This document shows positions 48,568 through 60,939 of a DNA stretch of 64,000 nt, in pieces. Position 1 is the first letter of the stretch. Every line of letters starts with the position of its first letter. The translations under genes and the position numbers were made by a program. The notes under the pieces were generated by a model, which did no database searches, was not told where the DNA came from, and saw only the letters and a program-made list of their open reading frames with translations. The DNA comes from Daucus carota subsp. sativus (taxonomy: Eukaryota; Streptophyta; Magnoliopsida; Apiales; Apiaceae), in assembly GCF_001625215.2 (NCBI RefSeq), contig NC_030384.2, positions 41,512,390 to 41,576,389 on the forward strand, read 5' to 3'.

Positions 48568-50809
48568 CGGGAGGGATATCGAGTCTACATGAAAATGTGA
48601 ATTTTCTTTTTCCAAAAAGTATGCAAGATTGGATATCATTTTGAAGCTCAAATGCTCTCATAGTACGGGGAAGAAGTAAGGTATCACGAAGTGATTGAGA
48701 AATCAAAATTTTTAGATCTGCAACATGTTTTAAATTTAAAGTCTTATTAGTTGATTGTGTTATTAATAAAAGAGATCAATACTTTACTTTTCCATGTTAT
48801 AGCTTGCAAATGATGTACATGGTTTCATTATAAAGTATTTAATTAACTTGTATATTTTTAATTTACAAGTAAAATTAAGTCAAAATCAATGTTGAACAAG
48901 TTTATATAAAATGTTTTTAATTATTATTTGGTAGAATAAATAATTTTACCCTCTAGATATAACATGGTACAAGGTTTTTTAAATTGTGTACATTATTTTT
49001 GGAGGACAAAAAGTATGATAGTGTAGTCCTTTTATATGGTCTCGTCATATTATTATACTGATGTTATAATTTATACAGACAACACAATTATAATTTTTAA
49101 GATTGTTAATCATTGAAATGAATTTTATAACAATTGTCAAAGAAGATATGGATAACAAACATATATGATATTATTATATTAATATAATATTGTTAAATAG
49201 TTTAATTATTATTTTGTTTTGTATAATAGTTTACTTTATTTTATTTAGGAAAATAAGTCTCTATTTTTATAATTAAGTGTAACTCAATTACAATGAAATT
49301 TTATATATCATGTCTCTCTCCTTTATGATGAAAGTCGTAAGATCCTGTGAATCTTCGTTCATTTTCTTTAAAGGTTTTTAATTATTCATTTAGATTTTAA
49401 TTTCATTTATAATTGAAAATTCACATGATTATTTGTATCAGTTGTTTTAGACACACTCTTGATCATCTTTTTCTCATACAGTAATTATAATGGATCGAAT
49501 TCTGAAATACTTAAACACTCTTCGCAATCATAAATCTTGGATTATCTTTTCCAAGTTTTGATTCATTGGCATGGGACACGTGCTAAGAATTTAGCTTGGT
49601 TTTGACCGATGGAATTTTTGTACAAGTGATAACCAATAAAATAAAAATGAGTTAAATATATGAAATTTGGTGTTTAACATGTGTTCATGAGCAGAGTATA
49701 GAAAAACCTATAAAATACATAAATAGAAAAATCTATAAAATACATAAATATTATTGGATAATTATTTGGTAACATTATTTACATATAACTCCAAAAAAGT
49801 AGAAGTATTAAAAAGTTGAGAATGATAACTTGTTTACAGGAGGTTCTAGTTTTTTTTCCAAATATTTTTTATTGATTTATCTATTTAGTTGTGACTCTTA
49901 ATTTACTTCTTTATTTTGTGCAAGAGGTCTTGGCCCAATAATCCCATAAATTATGCAAGTCCCTTCTCTACTCTTGTAATTATGTGCAAGTTGATTATAA
50001 TTAATTTTAATTTTACATTATCACTCATTTTTCAAGATAAAATAAAAATTTATTCATAATATTATGTCTGGGATTTGATTGGCAAAATATCCATAAGAGA
50101 TGTTAATCCTATATGCAGAAGGGGTCGATAATAACCTACCGATGACACGAATCATATTAGTTGCATCTCAATTATACAAAGCTTTCCCCGCAGGAGTCAC
50201 GAGAAGTGTTACTCCTATATTCGACGAGTACATAGGGTATAGTAATGGTGTTAGGTTGAAGTTGAGCATGCATCAGTTGCATCTCCCCATCGGTAGACCT
50301 CGGGAATGTAACAAAACTTTACTCTGCCATATTTAAGCGAGGTGTATTTTGTCAAGTTCTGGCGCGTCATTGATTCTTGTCTCTCAGAGTGAGGCGTGAG
50401 CTGCTTTGGAGTAACAAATCTTTAATTTTCCCCTCAGTTATCGTTTCGTAACTTGAAATGCATGTAAACTTGTTTGTCATTTTGAGTGCGTCCATGTATG
50501 CTCTTGTCGAAGAACGTGTAAATTTACTCGTGAACTGACTCTGAAACAGCGAATTTAGTGCAAGCTTCCAGTTTGCTGCAGAATCTGAGAGTGCTTGTGA
50601 CCAAATTCAACCAGACATATTACTATCAGATTTGTTTGACCTTGTCCGAACCTACACCGGTTAAAGCCTCAAGATTTATGCGTACTAGTCACAATAGTGT
50701 GAATCTTAAAATTTTTAACTAACAATTGCTTCCCGGCCAATCCAATTTAAATAATTTTTAAGGTTTTTTTTAATTACTGATTAGTTGAGTCATTCTTCTT
50801 TGAATATAT

Positions 50810-50898
50810 GTTCCCTTCATCCCGATTTATATGCTTTTTTTTTAATTTCACACATATTAAAAAAATTGAACATAAATATAGAAATTTACGGGACGGAT
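50810..50898. mobile_element. Short, right-truncated Stowaway-like remnant
   Basis: The left end tcccttcatcccgatttatatg and the right subterminal part ataaatatagaaatttacgggacgga fold back on each other like a Stowaway MITE. The outer right end (gggagta expected) is missing. The 47-bp CACTA element starts a few bases further on. Confidence 0.4.
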
Positions 50899-50902
50899 CT
50901 AG

Positions 50903-50949
50903 CACTACAAGAAAACAGGTTTTCGGTTTTGACCTGTTTTCCTGTAGTG
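50903..50949. mobile_element. 47-bp minimal CACTA element (terminal repeats only)
   Basis: The left terminus cactacaagaaaacaggt and the right terminus acctgttttcctgtagtg are inverted repeats matching at 17 of 18 positions. They start with CACTA, the hallmark of En/Spm-type transposons, and only about 11 bp separate them. The element is flanked on both sides by TAG (50900-50902 and 50950-50952), the 3-bp target duplication expected for CACTA transposition. Confidence 0.8.
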
Positions 50950-52085
50950 TAGGATTCAAATTTCGGGACACAAAACAGATTTTGTGTAGGCACTTTTATA
51001 ATTTTATAAAATTTAGAATAATAAAAAAATATTTGAAAAATAAATTAGAAGGACACGTGTTTTTTGTACCTCTTAATAGAACCGCCCTTATTATATCGAC
51101 TTTCTGACTTTCTATAATATTAGTAGGTACATTGAATTCAATGACAAACAAAAATAATAATATTTCAAAAATATCCCATATAAATATTGAAGAAGACACT
51201 ATCATTTAGAAATCTTTCAACATGTGAAACGAGTAAAAGACCGGTATAAATTGCGATGCAGGAAGTAAATCACCGGGACTACAGATTAAACGATTCAAAC
51301 AACTTTAAGGAAACCAAAATTTGGTACTGTACTAATACTACCAGTAATATAAAATTCTCTGTCCGTTCTTGAGAGAAGTAATAGTCGTTAATCCGTGTGC
51401 CAACAAACAGGGGAATCTAGTAGTCGATCTTAATGGAATCAATATAGTGCACATACATACAAAAGTGAATCAGTGTGAATGTGCGATTGCTGCATGGTGC
51501 AGGGCTTTGGGAACAAGGAGAGTTGACTGAGTGCTTGGCACCATGAATACTCTTCGCACTTCTAGCTGCTCTTGTTCAGAAGCATGTGATTCCACTCAGG
51601 TTTAGCATTATGGACTATGGTGTGAATTAGAGGAACCGTTTCGTGAATATGTCAAGCTCTCTCTTTCAAGTTTTTCCTTGACGTTTCGATTCTGACAGGT
51701 TTTTTAATTTTTGCAAAATTCAAGAGTTTGATTAGAAATATTTAAATACTACTATAATTTAAATTAATCGGGAAGAATAATCAGGATGGGATATTATCAA
51801 GAGGACAGGAGGAGGCTTGCATGGGGTTGTTTGGGTGAGTTTAAAATAAGTGTTTTTTACTTAAAGTAAAAAAAAAAGGAATAGAAGTTAGAAGTTAGTT
51901 ACAACTTATAAGTGATTAAAATGTCTGGGAAAAAATAAAAGTCATGAAGCTTAGCTTTTTTGAGTGATTCTCGACATTTTACACAAACGGTATAAAAAGT
52001 GCTTCTAACTTATAACTCATTCACATGATTGATACATTCGAAATTATATAAATCATTATATTAGTTTTGTTTTATGGGTTTGTCA

Positions 52086-52259
52086 AGTGTGTGCCTGTGG
52101 GCACATGCTAAGCGCAGAATTTGATATGTTTGGGAGATTTTGATTGGTGTGGTTGTTGTATTTGCAGGGGGAGTCCACAATTATTAAGATATGAGAGCCA
52201 ATCAAAATCTCTCAAACTTATAAAATTCCGTGCTTAGCATGTGCTCCGGGCACACACTA
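52086..52259. mobile_element. 174-bp foldback element with about 62-bp inverted repeats
   Basis: The left arm 52086-52147 (agtgtgtgcctgtgggcaca ... gattttgattgg) and right arm 52198-52259 (ccaatcaaaatc ... gggcacacact) are imperfect inverted repeats covering most of the element. The core is about 50 bp. The long arms recall Mutator-like MITEs, but no 9-bp target duplication is evident. Confidence 0.75.
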
Positions 52260-52786
52260 GAAAAACCGTTGTTTTATAAGGGGAGGTCGAGTGAATTTGG
52301 CTAAACTTTTCAGCTTGACAACTCACTGAAAGTCTGAAACTCAACATGTTCAGGAATTTACCAGCTCATTCCCAATCAGAATTTCGAACTCACACATTAT
52401 TATGTGAACAATTCAATCCGGCTTGCTAACAGTCTATGAAATAAAAATTCGACTTAATAACAGGGCCATTCCACCCACCCTTGTTTAGATAGTAGAGCCG
52501 TACATGTGTAAAAACTTTTCTCATAAACGGCCGTTTTAGTTTTACGGACATTGCCGATGGGCCATTCTCAACAGTTTACATTTCATGGACCTTCTACTTG
52601 AAATTGGACTTGTGGTTATATTTAATTTTAATCAGATACGAAGCCCGCAGACTATTCCCTGGCGAAACTGGTTAATTCTCTGCAACTTTACAAGGATGAC
52701 TGAATTTGGCTGCCCATTTTAATTTTTTGTCAACAGTACCCAAAGTACTGTTACTCCTCCAACTTTCTATAATTTGTATCCCAGTA

Positions 52787-53038
52787 CTCTCCTTCCGTCT
52801 CAATTTATATGTTCTTTTTATTTTTTAAGAACTTAAATTATCTAATTTTTGATCAACTATTAAAAAATATTTGCATATTATTTTAGAAAATTGAAAGTTA
52901 CATATTAAAATAGACTAGATTTATACTGTGATAATATTTTTTATAATTTCTTTCCTAATTACATAATATATAAAATTTTTAGTCAAATTATAGTCAATTT
53001 AACTCGTCAAGAGGCACATGTATATTAAACCGAGGGAG
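52787..53038. mobile_element. Stowaway-type MITE
   Basis: A 252-bp element with TA on both sides. The left end is ctctccttccgtctcaattt and the right end cgagggag preceded by aggcacatgtatattaaac; both match the Stowaway CTCCCTCCGTCTC terminus. It is non-coding. Confidence 0.75.
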
Positions 53039-55213
53039 TATGTTTTATTTGTTGAAAAAAAAGTGTACCTGTGTTGCTGCTAATCAACTCTCGTCGGGCG
53101 CTGTTAAGTTGACATTATGCATAGGACAAAAAATTGCTTTTTATGTTATTGGCCCACTTTCAGTAAAAGAAATCCAGGTCTAATGTCAAATTAAAAAGAT
53201 TTTTGGTGATCAGAAGATAAGGAAAGAAGGAAATAGTCAGAGCTGCGTAGGATTTTCTGCAACAAATGTATGGAGTATACTGTATACCCAATATAAGAGG
53301 GATGTTAGCATTGTTTGATTGTTTCCTCCTAAATGAAATTCTAGAAAGATTGTCTTTCCAGACGAGGAAGCGAAAAGAATTCTTGTTTATAGTATAAAGA
53401 TTACACTCAACTACTTACTTTCTCCGATTTTCAAAAATATTGAATCTCCTATTTATGTTATCGTATTATCATAGTCACATATTCATAAATTAATTTTTTA
53501 ATATTTATTATCTCATTTTATGTTCTGCAAATTAAAGCGAAAAATCAACTCGATCTTAAAAGAATGAAGGTCAATCTTACATAGTAAATAAAATGGGACC
53601 AAAATCACCAAAATTGATAACGACCGGACTTGAATAGTTGAATAGGATTGTGAACCATGGAGTTACATAGTTTGAATAGGACCAGAAACCAGGGGCACCG
53701 GAAGTAGTAAACTAATACTGATGGTGCCCTGGTCAAACCAGAATTGTAACTCAGCAAATGTGCTCCGACTTGAATAATAACAACTAGAACATGCTAGAGT
53801 ATCTCAACGGCAATGGGAGATAAATCTTATTCATACACAGCTGTTGTATCTAGCTCCTTTTTTTTCACACCGGACGGCGCGTATAATATATTTTTCACGT
53901 CTCCTCACACTGCCGTACATGAATATATTTCTTAAGGACACCAACTGGATTTTGTAACTTACTCTAAGAAAGGAAAAGACGGCACTGACAGCTCATGTTT
54001 CTGTAACCGTGTTAGGGCTCTGGGGGTCGACCAGGATGAGCAGGACCCAACCGTGCCAAACCTTCTATTTAAAACTACTCTAAAAAATTTAGGCCCGTAC
54101 CAAACTTTCGATTTAAAAGTGCTCTTAAAAATTTAGGTCTGATATGCAGTGTGTCTGTTTGGCGAGCGATTATTTACCGGTTTATTGTTTATAAATAAAT
54201 ACTTGAATAGAAATAGTTTAACTGTTTTATTTGTATAATTAAGTTATTATTTCTCATTTATAAGTCAGAATCTAAAAATATTTTTCATTTATAAATAATT
54301 TCTTGATTATAAATAATATCACTTGTTTTAAATTAAGACAGTCGGTCCCAACATATAATCATAATTTTTTAGTGATTTAGTAATTGATTTAATAATTTAA
54401 AATTTAAAGGTCTTCTAAAATATAATCGGGACGGATTGAACTCCATAATATACTAAGGGTTTCTAGCTTTCAAAAATAAATAATGAAGCAGATTTTCCCC
54501 CAAAGATTCGTGGTCCATTTTCTTAGATAATACATGTCTATTAAAGAAATTTAATTCCAGGGGGATACGTATTTATTTAAGCGTAGAGTAGAGTAGAGCA
54601 GAGAGGTGTCTCCTAGGCCGAATCTCGCAAAATACGGTCCACGCTTGACACATACGGTTTGAACGTAGCATATTTCTTAGCAAGAAAGTTTGTTTCGGGC
54701 CTCCATATTATTCCCTTGTTAGCCAAGAAAGAACGACACTTAGCGTCATTAGCAAAGATTTAGATCTAGGTAGCCAGCTATATAGTATAGGTGCTATATT
54801 TGAAACATCCGCTTTAATCTCTGGCTTGTTATCAAAGTAAAATAAAATAAATCGCTCATAGACCAAAATGGTTTCTAGTCCGGATGATTACGTACAAACA
54901 GAATTTGCATTCAAAACCTCTTGTTAGAGGAGATAACACAATTAACACAGACAAGTATAAGCACGAAATTACAGATTCAGATTACTGCAAAAAAAAACAT
55001 TTAATCTCTATTAATCGCACAACATCAGATAAACAACCGATCGATGCATAACACAGTCGTAGATAGTCTTTTTTTTTATATCGTAACTATACATTTATCA
55101 TTTTGGCCAGCCCTGTTCGCAAATTTTAACAGGATACAATTTCAGCTAGCACCGTATTCACTATTCACTATTAACTAAGTTTAGATTAAACTGAAATATC
55201 TACGAAAATTTCA

Positions 55214-55819
55214 TCAATACACAAGAACTGAACCTTCGTAAATAGTATTCAGCTTAAGCCTAAACGAACGAGCCGCCAACTTAACCCGCCGAGAAGAGTA
55301 TCTCTGCAGCTTCCTTATAGACCCTGATCTCGATATTCCGATATCATGTTGCTTATCTAAACCACCGCCCTTCTTTTTCGTCTTTACGATCCCGTCAGAA
55401 ACCGAATTTTCGTTAACCTTCTCGTCCACTTCAATCGACAAAAGAGGAGATATGCGAGACCTACTGGCTTTACTACTCGAAAGAGCGGCGCTTGCTTTAA
55501 TCGCAAGTGCGGCCATTTCTGATGCGGTCAAAGGATATAGAAGTTTCGAGTTCGGCAATACAAAATAAATCTCGCCAGGCTGTAATTCTTGATCCGATTT
55601 CAAAGCGGGGATGGCTTCGTCGTAGTACAAACTATCCGAATTACATACAAATGATTCGGAAGGCGAGGACTCGAGTTGCTCGAGGACTTGAGAGACAGAA
55701 ATTGGTGTAACGAATTGTCGAAACTCTCCTTTAACGGTGACGATGTTTGCTGTTGATGCTGCAGATATTTTGTTATCGTTCATGTCGGGACTGATCATAA
55801 CAGAGAAACATACACCCAT
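55214..55819 (-). CDS. DUF4228 (PADRE) domain protein, predicted N-myristoylated
   Basis: Single-exon reading frame of 201 residues. The N-terminus MGVCFS fits an N-myristoylation signal (Gly2) followed by a possible palmitoylated Cys4, and this supports the chosen start over the internal Met residues. The body shows DUF4228/PADRE hallmarks: a VTVKGEFRQFVTPISVSQVL strand-helix region, SDSLYYDEAIPAL, then GEIYFVLPNSKLLYPLTASEMAALAIKAS at about residues 80-112, followed by a basic, Ser-rich disordered tail. Family members respond to pathogen and abiotic stress and sit at the plasma membrane or nucleus; their biochemistry is unknown. The gene stands alone between two gene-poor stretches. Confidence 0.9.
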   Translation of the reverse strand: MGVCFSVMISPDMNDNKISAASTANIVTVKGEFRQFVTPISVSQVLEQLESSPSESFVCNSDSLYYDEAIPALKSDQELQPGEIYFVLPNSKLLYPLTASEMAALAIKASAALSSSKASRSRISPLLSIEVDEKVNENSVSDGIVKTKKKGGGLDKQHDIGISRSGSIRKLQRYSSRRVKLAARSFRLKLNTIYEGSVLVY

Positions 55820-56329
55820 ATCGCTTCCGTGAAATGCTTGTGATTTTGTTGTTGATGGAGATGATATTCTAGTTGGGAGAGATGGAGATGTGTAAAGCTA
55901 AGTTAGCGTGTGAGGAAATACAAGGTGATAGTGTTAATGGGATGAAATGCGAGGCTTTGCATGTTCTTATAGACGTCTCGGCGAATGAAAAACAAGAGAA
56001 ATTTCTAAAGTGGTCCCTTGTGAAAAGTGCCCTTGTGAAAAGTATACCGTGATAGCTATTTTTGACCGAGTTTTATTTTTAAGATTGGAAAAACAAAGCT
56101 TATTAGAATGTGAAAGAATGTTGCTTAAAATAAATATCCATAACACGTAACTAAATGAGTGATTACAATCGTTGTTACTGAGGAATCAAACTTCAGATTT
56201 TCTTCTTTTTTTGGAGTAAAATTTAAAAATTAGTATATCATTTAACAAATTAATAATCTGCGAAAGGGGAGTTTGTGATATTATTATAAAGAGATATATA
56301 AGTAACAACACATTAAAATAATGGGTTTG

Positions 56330-56422
56330 TATTTATTTTTTTTTTTGATAAATATGATTTCCAAACCTGGAACGACAGAGGGTAAACTCTTAACCTAACT
56401 ATCCAACCGTGCTCAACACTAT
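56330..56422 (-). mobile_element. SINE-like element with poly-A tail
   Basis: Read on the minus strand: gagcacggttggatagttag then gttaagagttt (A-box region), ccaggtttggaaatc (degenerate B-box), and a tail of tatcaaaaaaaaaaa. This is the layout of a short tRNA-derived plant SINE. The 5' boundary and target duplication were not resolved. Confidence 0.5.
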
Positions 56423-56949
56423 GTTTGTATCAGTGAGATTAAAAAACAATTAAGCGCACTACTATACTAACACAAATATATTAAGAAAAACAAAGTTAAC
56501 GGTTTAGCTTTAATATAAAGTGAAGCCCAGCCCACAGACACGAGTGCGGCGTGAAACCACTCAAGGCGATGATTGACTAGTAGGGTTTGCGTGTTTCTTT
56601 AGAATAAAGTTATTGACATACTGCTGTAGACTAATATTCATGGATTAATATTCGTTAAGCCATGACGCGTTATTGCATAAGCAGGCTCTATTGCTTATCC
56701 TATAAACTCACGGCCTGTGTTACAAAACCCGTGAATGCGTGACTAGTGCCTCAAATCTTGGTTCTGACTTTTAACCTTATTGTCAAGTTGTCGCTGACTC
56801 ATCTAACATCCCCGTTTTTATAATTTTATGTTCATGGCCGGTGTTTATCTAAACGGCCTCCTGTAATCCACATACACACACGATAAGAAGAATCTATAAA
56901 TATTTTACCAAGTCCAAACATACGAATCTGAATTAACAGGAACGGTTTT

Positions 56950-57700
56950 GTCAACTCTTGCTTCATTACTAGCTACCACTTTTCAAATAATAATTAATGC
57001 AGTATTGCACATGGATGAAATTTGTACACATATCTAAATAAAATGAGTTTAGAGACTTGCATGCATGTTAGATAGTTCTAGCACATTCCAATTCCAATCG
57101 ACATAAAGTATATTGAATTTGAGTAGTTTAGATTTTCCGTCTTGCCAAGATATTAATCCATCAAAAAATATTTTAAAAATTGTTATCAGAATCGTATTAT
57201 ATTCACAATTTCTACTCATTTATGAAATAAATAAATAAAATCTGTATGTCCACTGTTGAGTTCATCATGTTACAAATATTTCGTCAACATTGCAAATTAA
57301 AATTACTAACAAGATGTCAACTCTTGCTTTATTACTAGCTACACACTCTTCAAAGAAACATTAGTGCAGTATTACACACGATTGAAATTTGTACACACAC
57401 ATCTACATTAGATTTAGTTGATAGACAATTGCATGCTTGTTAGAGAGTTCTCGCACTAATCTACGGCCCTTCTACAATCTACGCCCCTACTAATTATATT
57501 ATTAGTTGGAAATTTTCAGTCTTTCCAAAATCTTAAACCATCAAAAAACATTAAAAATAATTATTAAGATCATATTATATTTAACATTTTCCCTCACTTA
57601 TGTCAATATATTCAATTTATGAATGAAGAAAAAAAAGATCTATTTATGAATTTGGTCCATTATAGACTTCATCATATTACAATAATTCAATCAAATCCAT
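56950..57700. repeat. Diverged tandem duplication, period about 365 bp
   Basis: The block starting gtcaactcttgctt at 56950 recurs at 57315. The same landmarks follow in order in both copies: gcagtatt.caca, gaaatttgtacaca, ttgcatgc.tgttag, ccatcaaaaa, atattatatt and tcatcat.ttaca. Many substitutions and small indels separate the copies, so the duplication is old. Confidence 0.8.
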
Positions 57701-58156
57701 GTTGCTACTTGCTATGACTAAACACAAACATGATTTGATAAAGTTCTTAATATTCAATTATTTATATATTCTTTTTTCACAACATTGTCACCTCGTTGTT
57801 GTCCGGTAGGATGGATGATTTATTAATAAGATTTCCCATTAAGTATGCTACTTTGATCTTTTTGTTACCGTGACGTGATTTCAGGCAAGGTGTTCTTTAG
57901 TTGGGGCAAGTAGATGGCTTGATTGGGCTTAGAGTAATGGGTCGATCCATATATGATACTATCTTTGGGGCTTGAGTCATTGAGAGTATTGGACACTCGT
58001 ATATACTTGATCTTTTAGTCTTTATTTATTTTAGACTAAATTTCACTGTGGCCTCATTTTATTTTATTTTTGTAAATACATATTTTAAAAAACTTACAGT
58101 TGTAACAATACTAATAAAATTAGATTAATAGTCTCCCCATTATTTTTAATCTTATA

Positions 58157-58460
58157 CTCCATCTGTCCCTCTCATTTCTTTACGGTTACTATTTTGGGAT
58201 GTCCCTCTCATTTCTTTACGTTACCGTAAATAGTAAGTTTTTCACATCATTACACCCACTATCTTCTTCTACTATCTCATATTTAACAATAAAAACCACT
58301 ATTACACCCACTACTTTCCTCCACTATCTCAAATCTATTATTAAATATTGATAAATCCCACCACTTTACTCATTTTTCATCTAATTTTACTCATTTTTCA
58401 TACATTGTCTTGGTCTCCGTATCCCCCTCCAGTGTAAACAATTGAGGGGGACGGAGAGAG
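58157..58460. mobile_element. Stowaway-type MITE
   Basis: A 304-bp element with TA at both borders. The left end is ctccatctgtccctctcatt and the right end gagggggacggagagag. The word tgtccctctcatttctttacg occurs twice near the left end (about 58163 and 58200), suggesting an internal duplication of the terminus. Confidence 0.75.
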
Positions 58461-59845
58461 TACATTATATACTCAAGGCCACTCAAGAGTAACTTAAACA
58501 TGGTTATTTGTGTATGTATGGATACAAACTAAAAAATCCTCACTTTAATTTTAAAAAACGAATATATGCCATCTCGAAAATTCTTTCTTGTCTAGACCAA
58601 ATATTTATTCTACCAAAATAAGAAAAGGATAGGAACATATTTATTCTGCCCCAGGTTATTATGCTTTGAAAATAAGAACAAAAGGGGCGAAAACAAGGAA
58701 GAAAACACACGGAACAATCAACAAAGTAGGCGAGTTCTGGTAAGTGGTAGCTCATGAGTCAACACGGCCTGTGACAAAGCCTTGAAAATCCGTGGCAGAA
58801 CAGCAGAACAGCACCTGTAGCTTCATATTCGTGGCATATTTCAACAACGCCACGTTTACAATCATGATCCACAAAGTTAGCTCCCTGTCTCCAGTCTTAT
58901 CCTATGGAGTAATATATTTCTCGATAATATATATTTATATTTATAATTATTTGTGTACTATATTCTGTTGCACGTACGTGCCTGCTGAGTCAATATAACA
59001 CGGCCGTTATTGACTCATAATTTATATATTAATAATATATTACTCTGTTTGTAAACATGAGTCACTGACTTGTGGCTACCAATTTTCTTTTTAAAGTGGA
59101 TATAATGTTCCTTTGAAGTGGATAAAATTTACAGCTTCACTTGTAGTATAGCTGTGCTTCATGTTTAAAGGAACAGAGTCGATCGTTATTATCTAATTCG
59201 TCAAATAATTTCAAATATTCAATTAATTATTTTACTAATTAAATTGATTTTCAATTAATTCTTATTCAAATTAATCTTGTATCATTATCGATTAAATTTG
59301 GGGCCAATTAACATGTCCACTCCACATTTCTCATAAAAACAAGAGAAACTAATTTTACACATGGCAACAAGGTTATCCAAAAAATACACATCACAGATAC
59401 AATAAACTTGTTGTATAACATGCATTTAAATATACGTATAAAACACGTTTATTCCTACTTTCGAGTACATCTAATTATACAAGAATATTTAGCAAAAAAA
59501 AAAAATTATACAAGAATATACACCATCTTCACTATTAATGTGCTACCTCCGCTCGTTTCTACTTTCTGTGAACCAGAGTATATACAATGCTTGCTTCTAC
59601 CTTTGCCAAACGTCGCACAAGATACTATCACATTACACATACATTACATATTTTGTTTTCTATATACACTAATACACACTCTGTACTTCTACATTTCACT
59701 ATGTATACATTTTTTTCATTATTAACTTTTTCGCCATCAGTTACTCTTATTCATCTAACATTTTGTTCTGTTTCTAACCTTGCTTCCTTGTTCAGCGTTT
59801 AGGCCACTAGCTGACTAGCTCCGGAATGTGCATTGCAAGACGTGA

Positions 59846-60939
59846 TTAAAAAGGAGCCCGATGCGGAATTCCCTTCCTTCTGCTGGGATTCCGATGATTG
59901 AAGATTGGGGGAGTGCCCGGGGAAATACTTCGATGATACTGCTCCTCGTCTCCCGATGTAGAGCCAGAATACTTGTCATAACCACCATAACAGAAGCGCG
60001 GAGAGTCATTTGAAAACAACGAGACTTCGTTGAAACGATTGAAGACATGGTTCTTCTGAATCTTCTTGGGCGTGGAGGGTTCATCAAACTCTGATCCATA
60101 ATATCCATGATAGTCTTTCACCTTCAACGTGAATGTGAGCTCATGATCACCCCGCATTATACCCCCAAGCTGTTATTAGATCGACGACAGCAATCAACAT
60201 AATCAAAATCCATATGGCAGCTACTATAATTCAAACAAAAATATATCTTCTTACATGTAATTCAATAGATGAACAATAAGTCACTCAATCAAATGCGGAA
60301 CATATTTATGCAATGAAAAGCAAAATCACTAAAACAGAACAGAAATACAAATCCAACCACCAAAGCTACAGCAATCCTAATTTTATTTCATTACATATCA
60401 TAACAATCAAATTTCACGAATTTTTACTGGCATAGGAAAAAAATTGCGCAGAAAGATATTAACCTTGCAGCCGAGAGAACAGAACCTAAAAGTGTCAAGA
60501 AGGCTCCGAGCACAAATTTCACAAGTATTGGTAACACCTTTTCCAGGCCTGGGCTGCGGACGCTCATTCAGGAACACAATCTTGGCGCTGTTGATGATAT
60601 ATGTTTGGACACAAGTGATGTCTATGTACTTCTGTATCTCACTTGCCCTCACCACATTATGGTACGAAGATCTCCGTATCTACAACACACAAAAAATCTC
60701 AGATAACTAGTTTTATCAATCAATTTGATTGAAGAAAAGACCTCCAAACTGACCTGAATAACACGGTGATCTTTGTGATTAATCAAACAGTAAGAACAAA
60801 GAGCATTTCCCATGCAATCCAAACAGTACATATTGCATTCACATTTGCTGGAAGCTCCATGAAATTGGCAGGGCACAAAGTAATCAGCTTTCAGCAATGG
60901 AATCAACCATGGGGGACTTATAATATCTTTATATTCCAT
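59846..60939 (-). CDS. PLATZ family zinc-dependent transcription factor
   Basis: Three coding exons on the minus strand, 60754-60939, 60464-60679 and 59846-60169, all phase 0, giving 241 residues. PLATZ proteins are plant-specific zinc-dependent A/T-rich DNA-binding repressors. Both signature clusters are complete: C-x2-H-x11-C-x2-C-x5-C-x2-C-x3-H-x2-H (CQFHG...CLDC...[11 protein letters not shown]) and C-x2-C-x10-C-x3-C (CEIC...CSLGC). The conserved [11 protein letters not shown] lies between them. The C-terminal third is Ser/Pro-rich and ends in a basic stretch ([14 protein letters not shown]). The start is the only ATG just before the conserved PPWLIPLL block; the in-frame sequence upstream begins at a leader-intron acceptor. 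A non-coding 5' exon probably ends near 61190. Confidence 0.94.

Larger units (their letters stand above)
46708..55213. other. Gene-poor intergenic stretch
   Basis: About 8.5 kb with no gene that I can support. It holds a (TTA)n run, several small foldback elements, an 88-bp tandem array, a 47-bp CACTA element and a Stowaway MITE, each listed separately. Between about 50,100 and 50,650 and between 51,240 and 51,700 the base composition is less AT-rich, and these could be remnants of old genes or a non-coding transcript. I recognise no protein in them. Confidence 0.5.
55820..59845. other. Intergenic region upstream of DUF4228 gene
   Basis: About 4 kb. It holds the DUF4228 promoter, a SINE-like copy (56330-56422), a tandem duplication (56950-57700) and a Stowaway MITE (58157-58460). 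The right part to 59845 includes the PLATZ 3' UTR. I see no other gene. Confidence 0.5.

Noticed and set aside
51485..51600. Possible microRNA precursor
   Set aside because: An 8-bp catggtgc/gcaccatg pairing exists, but the rest of the putative stem does not pair and no known plant miRNA sequence is seen.
51820..52030. Possible hAT-type MITE (ggttgtttggg start, caaacgg end)
   Set aside because: Only internal aacttataag/cttataa words pair; the termini do not match well enough to set boundaries.
53690..53733. Short inverted words ccaggggcacc / ggtgccctgg
   Set aside because: Arms of about 10 bp with an indel in intergenic DNA are expected by chance or decay; no terminator or element context.
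54140..54330. Another tgtctgtttgg-type MITE terminus
   Set aside because: A single end only; no matching right terminus found.
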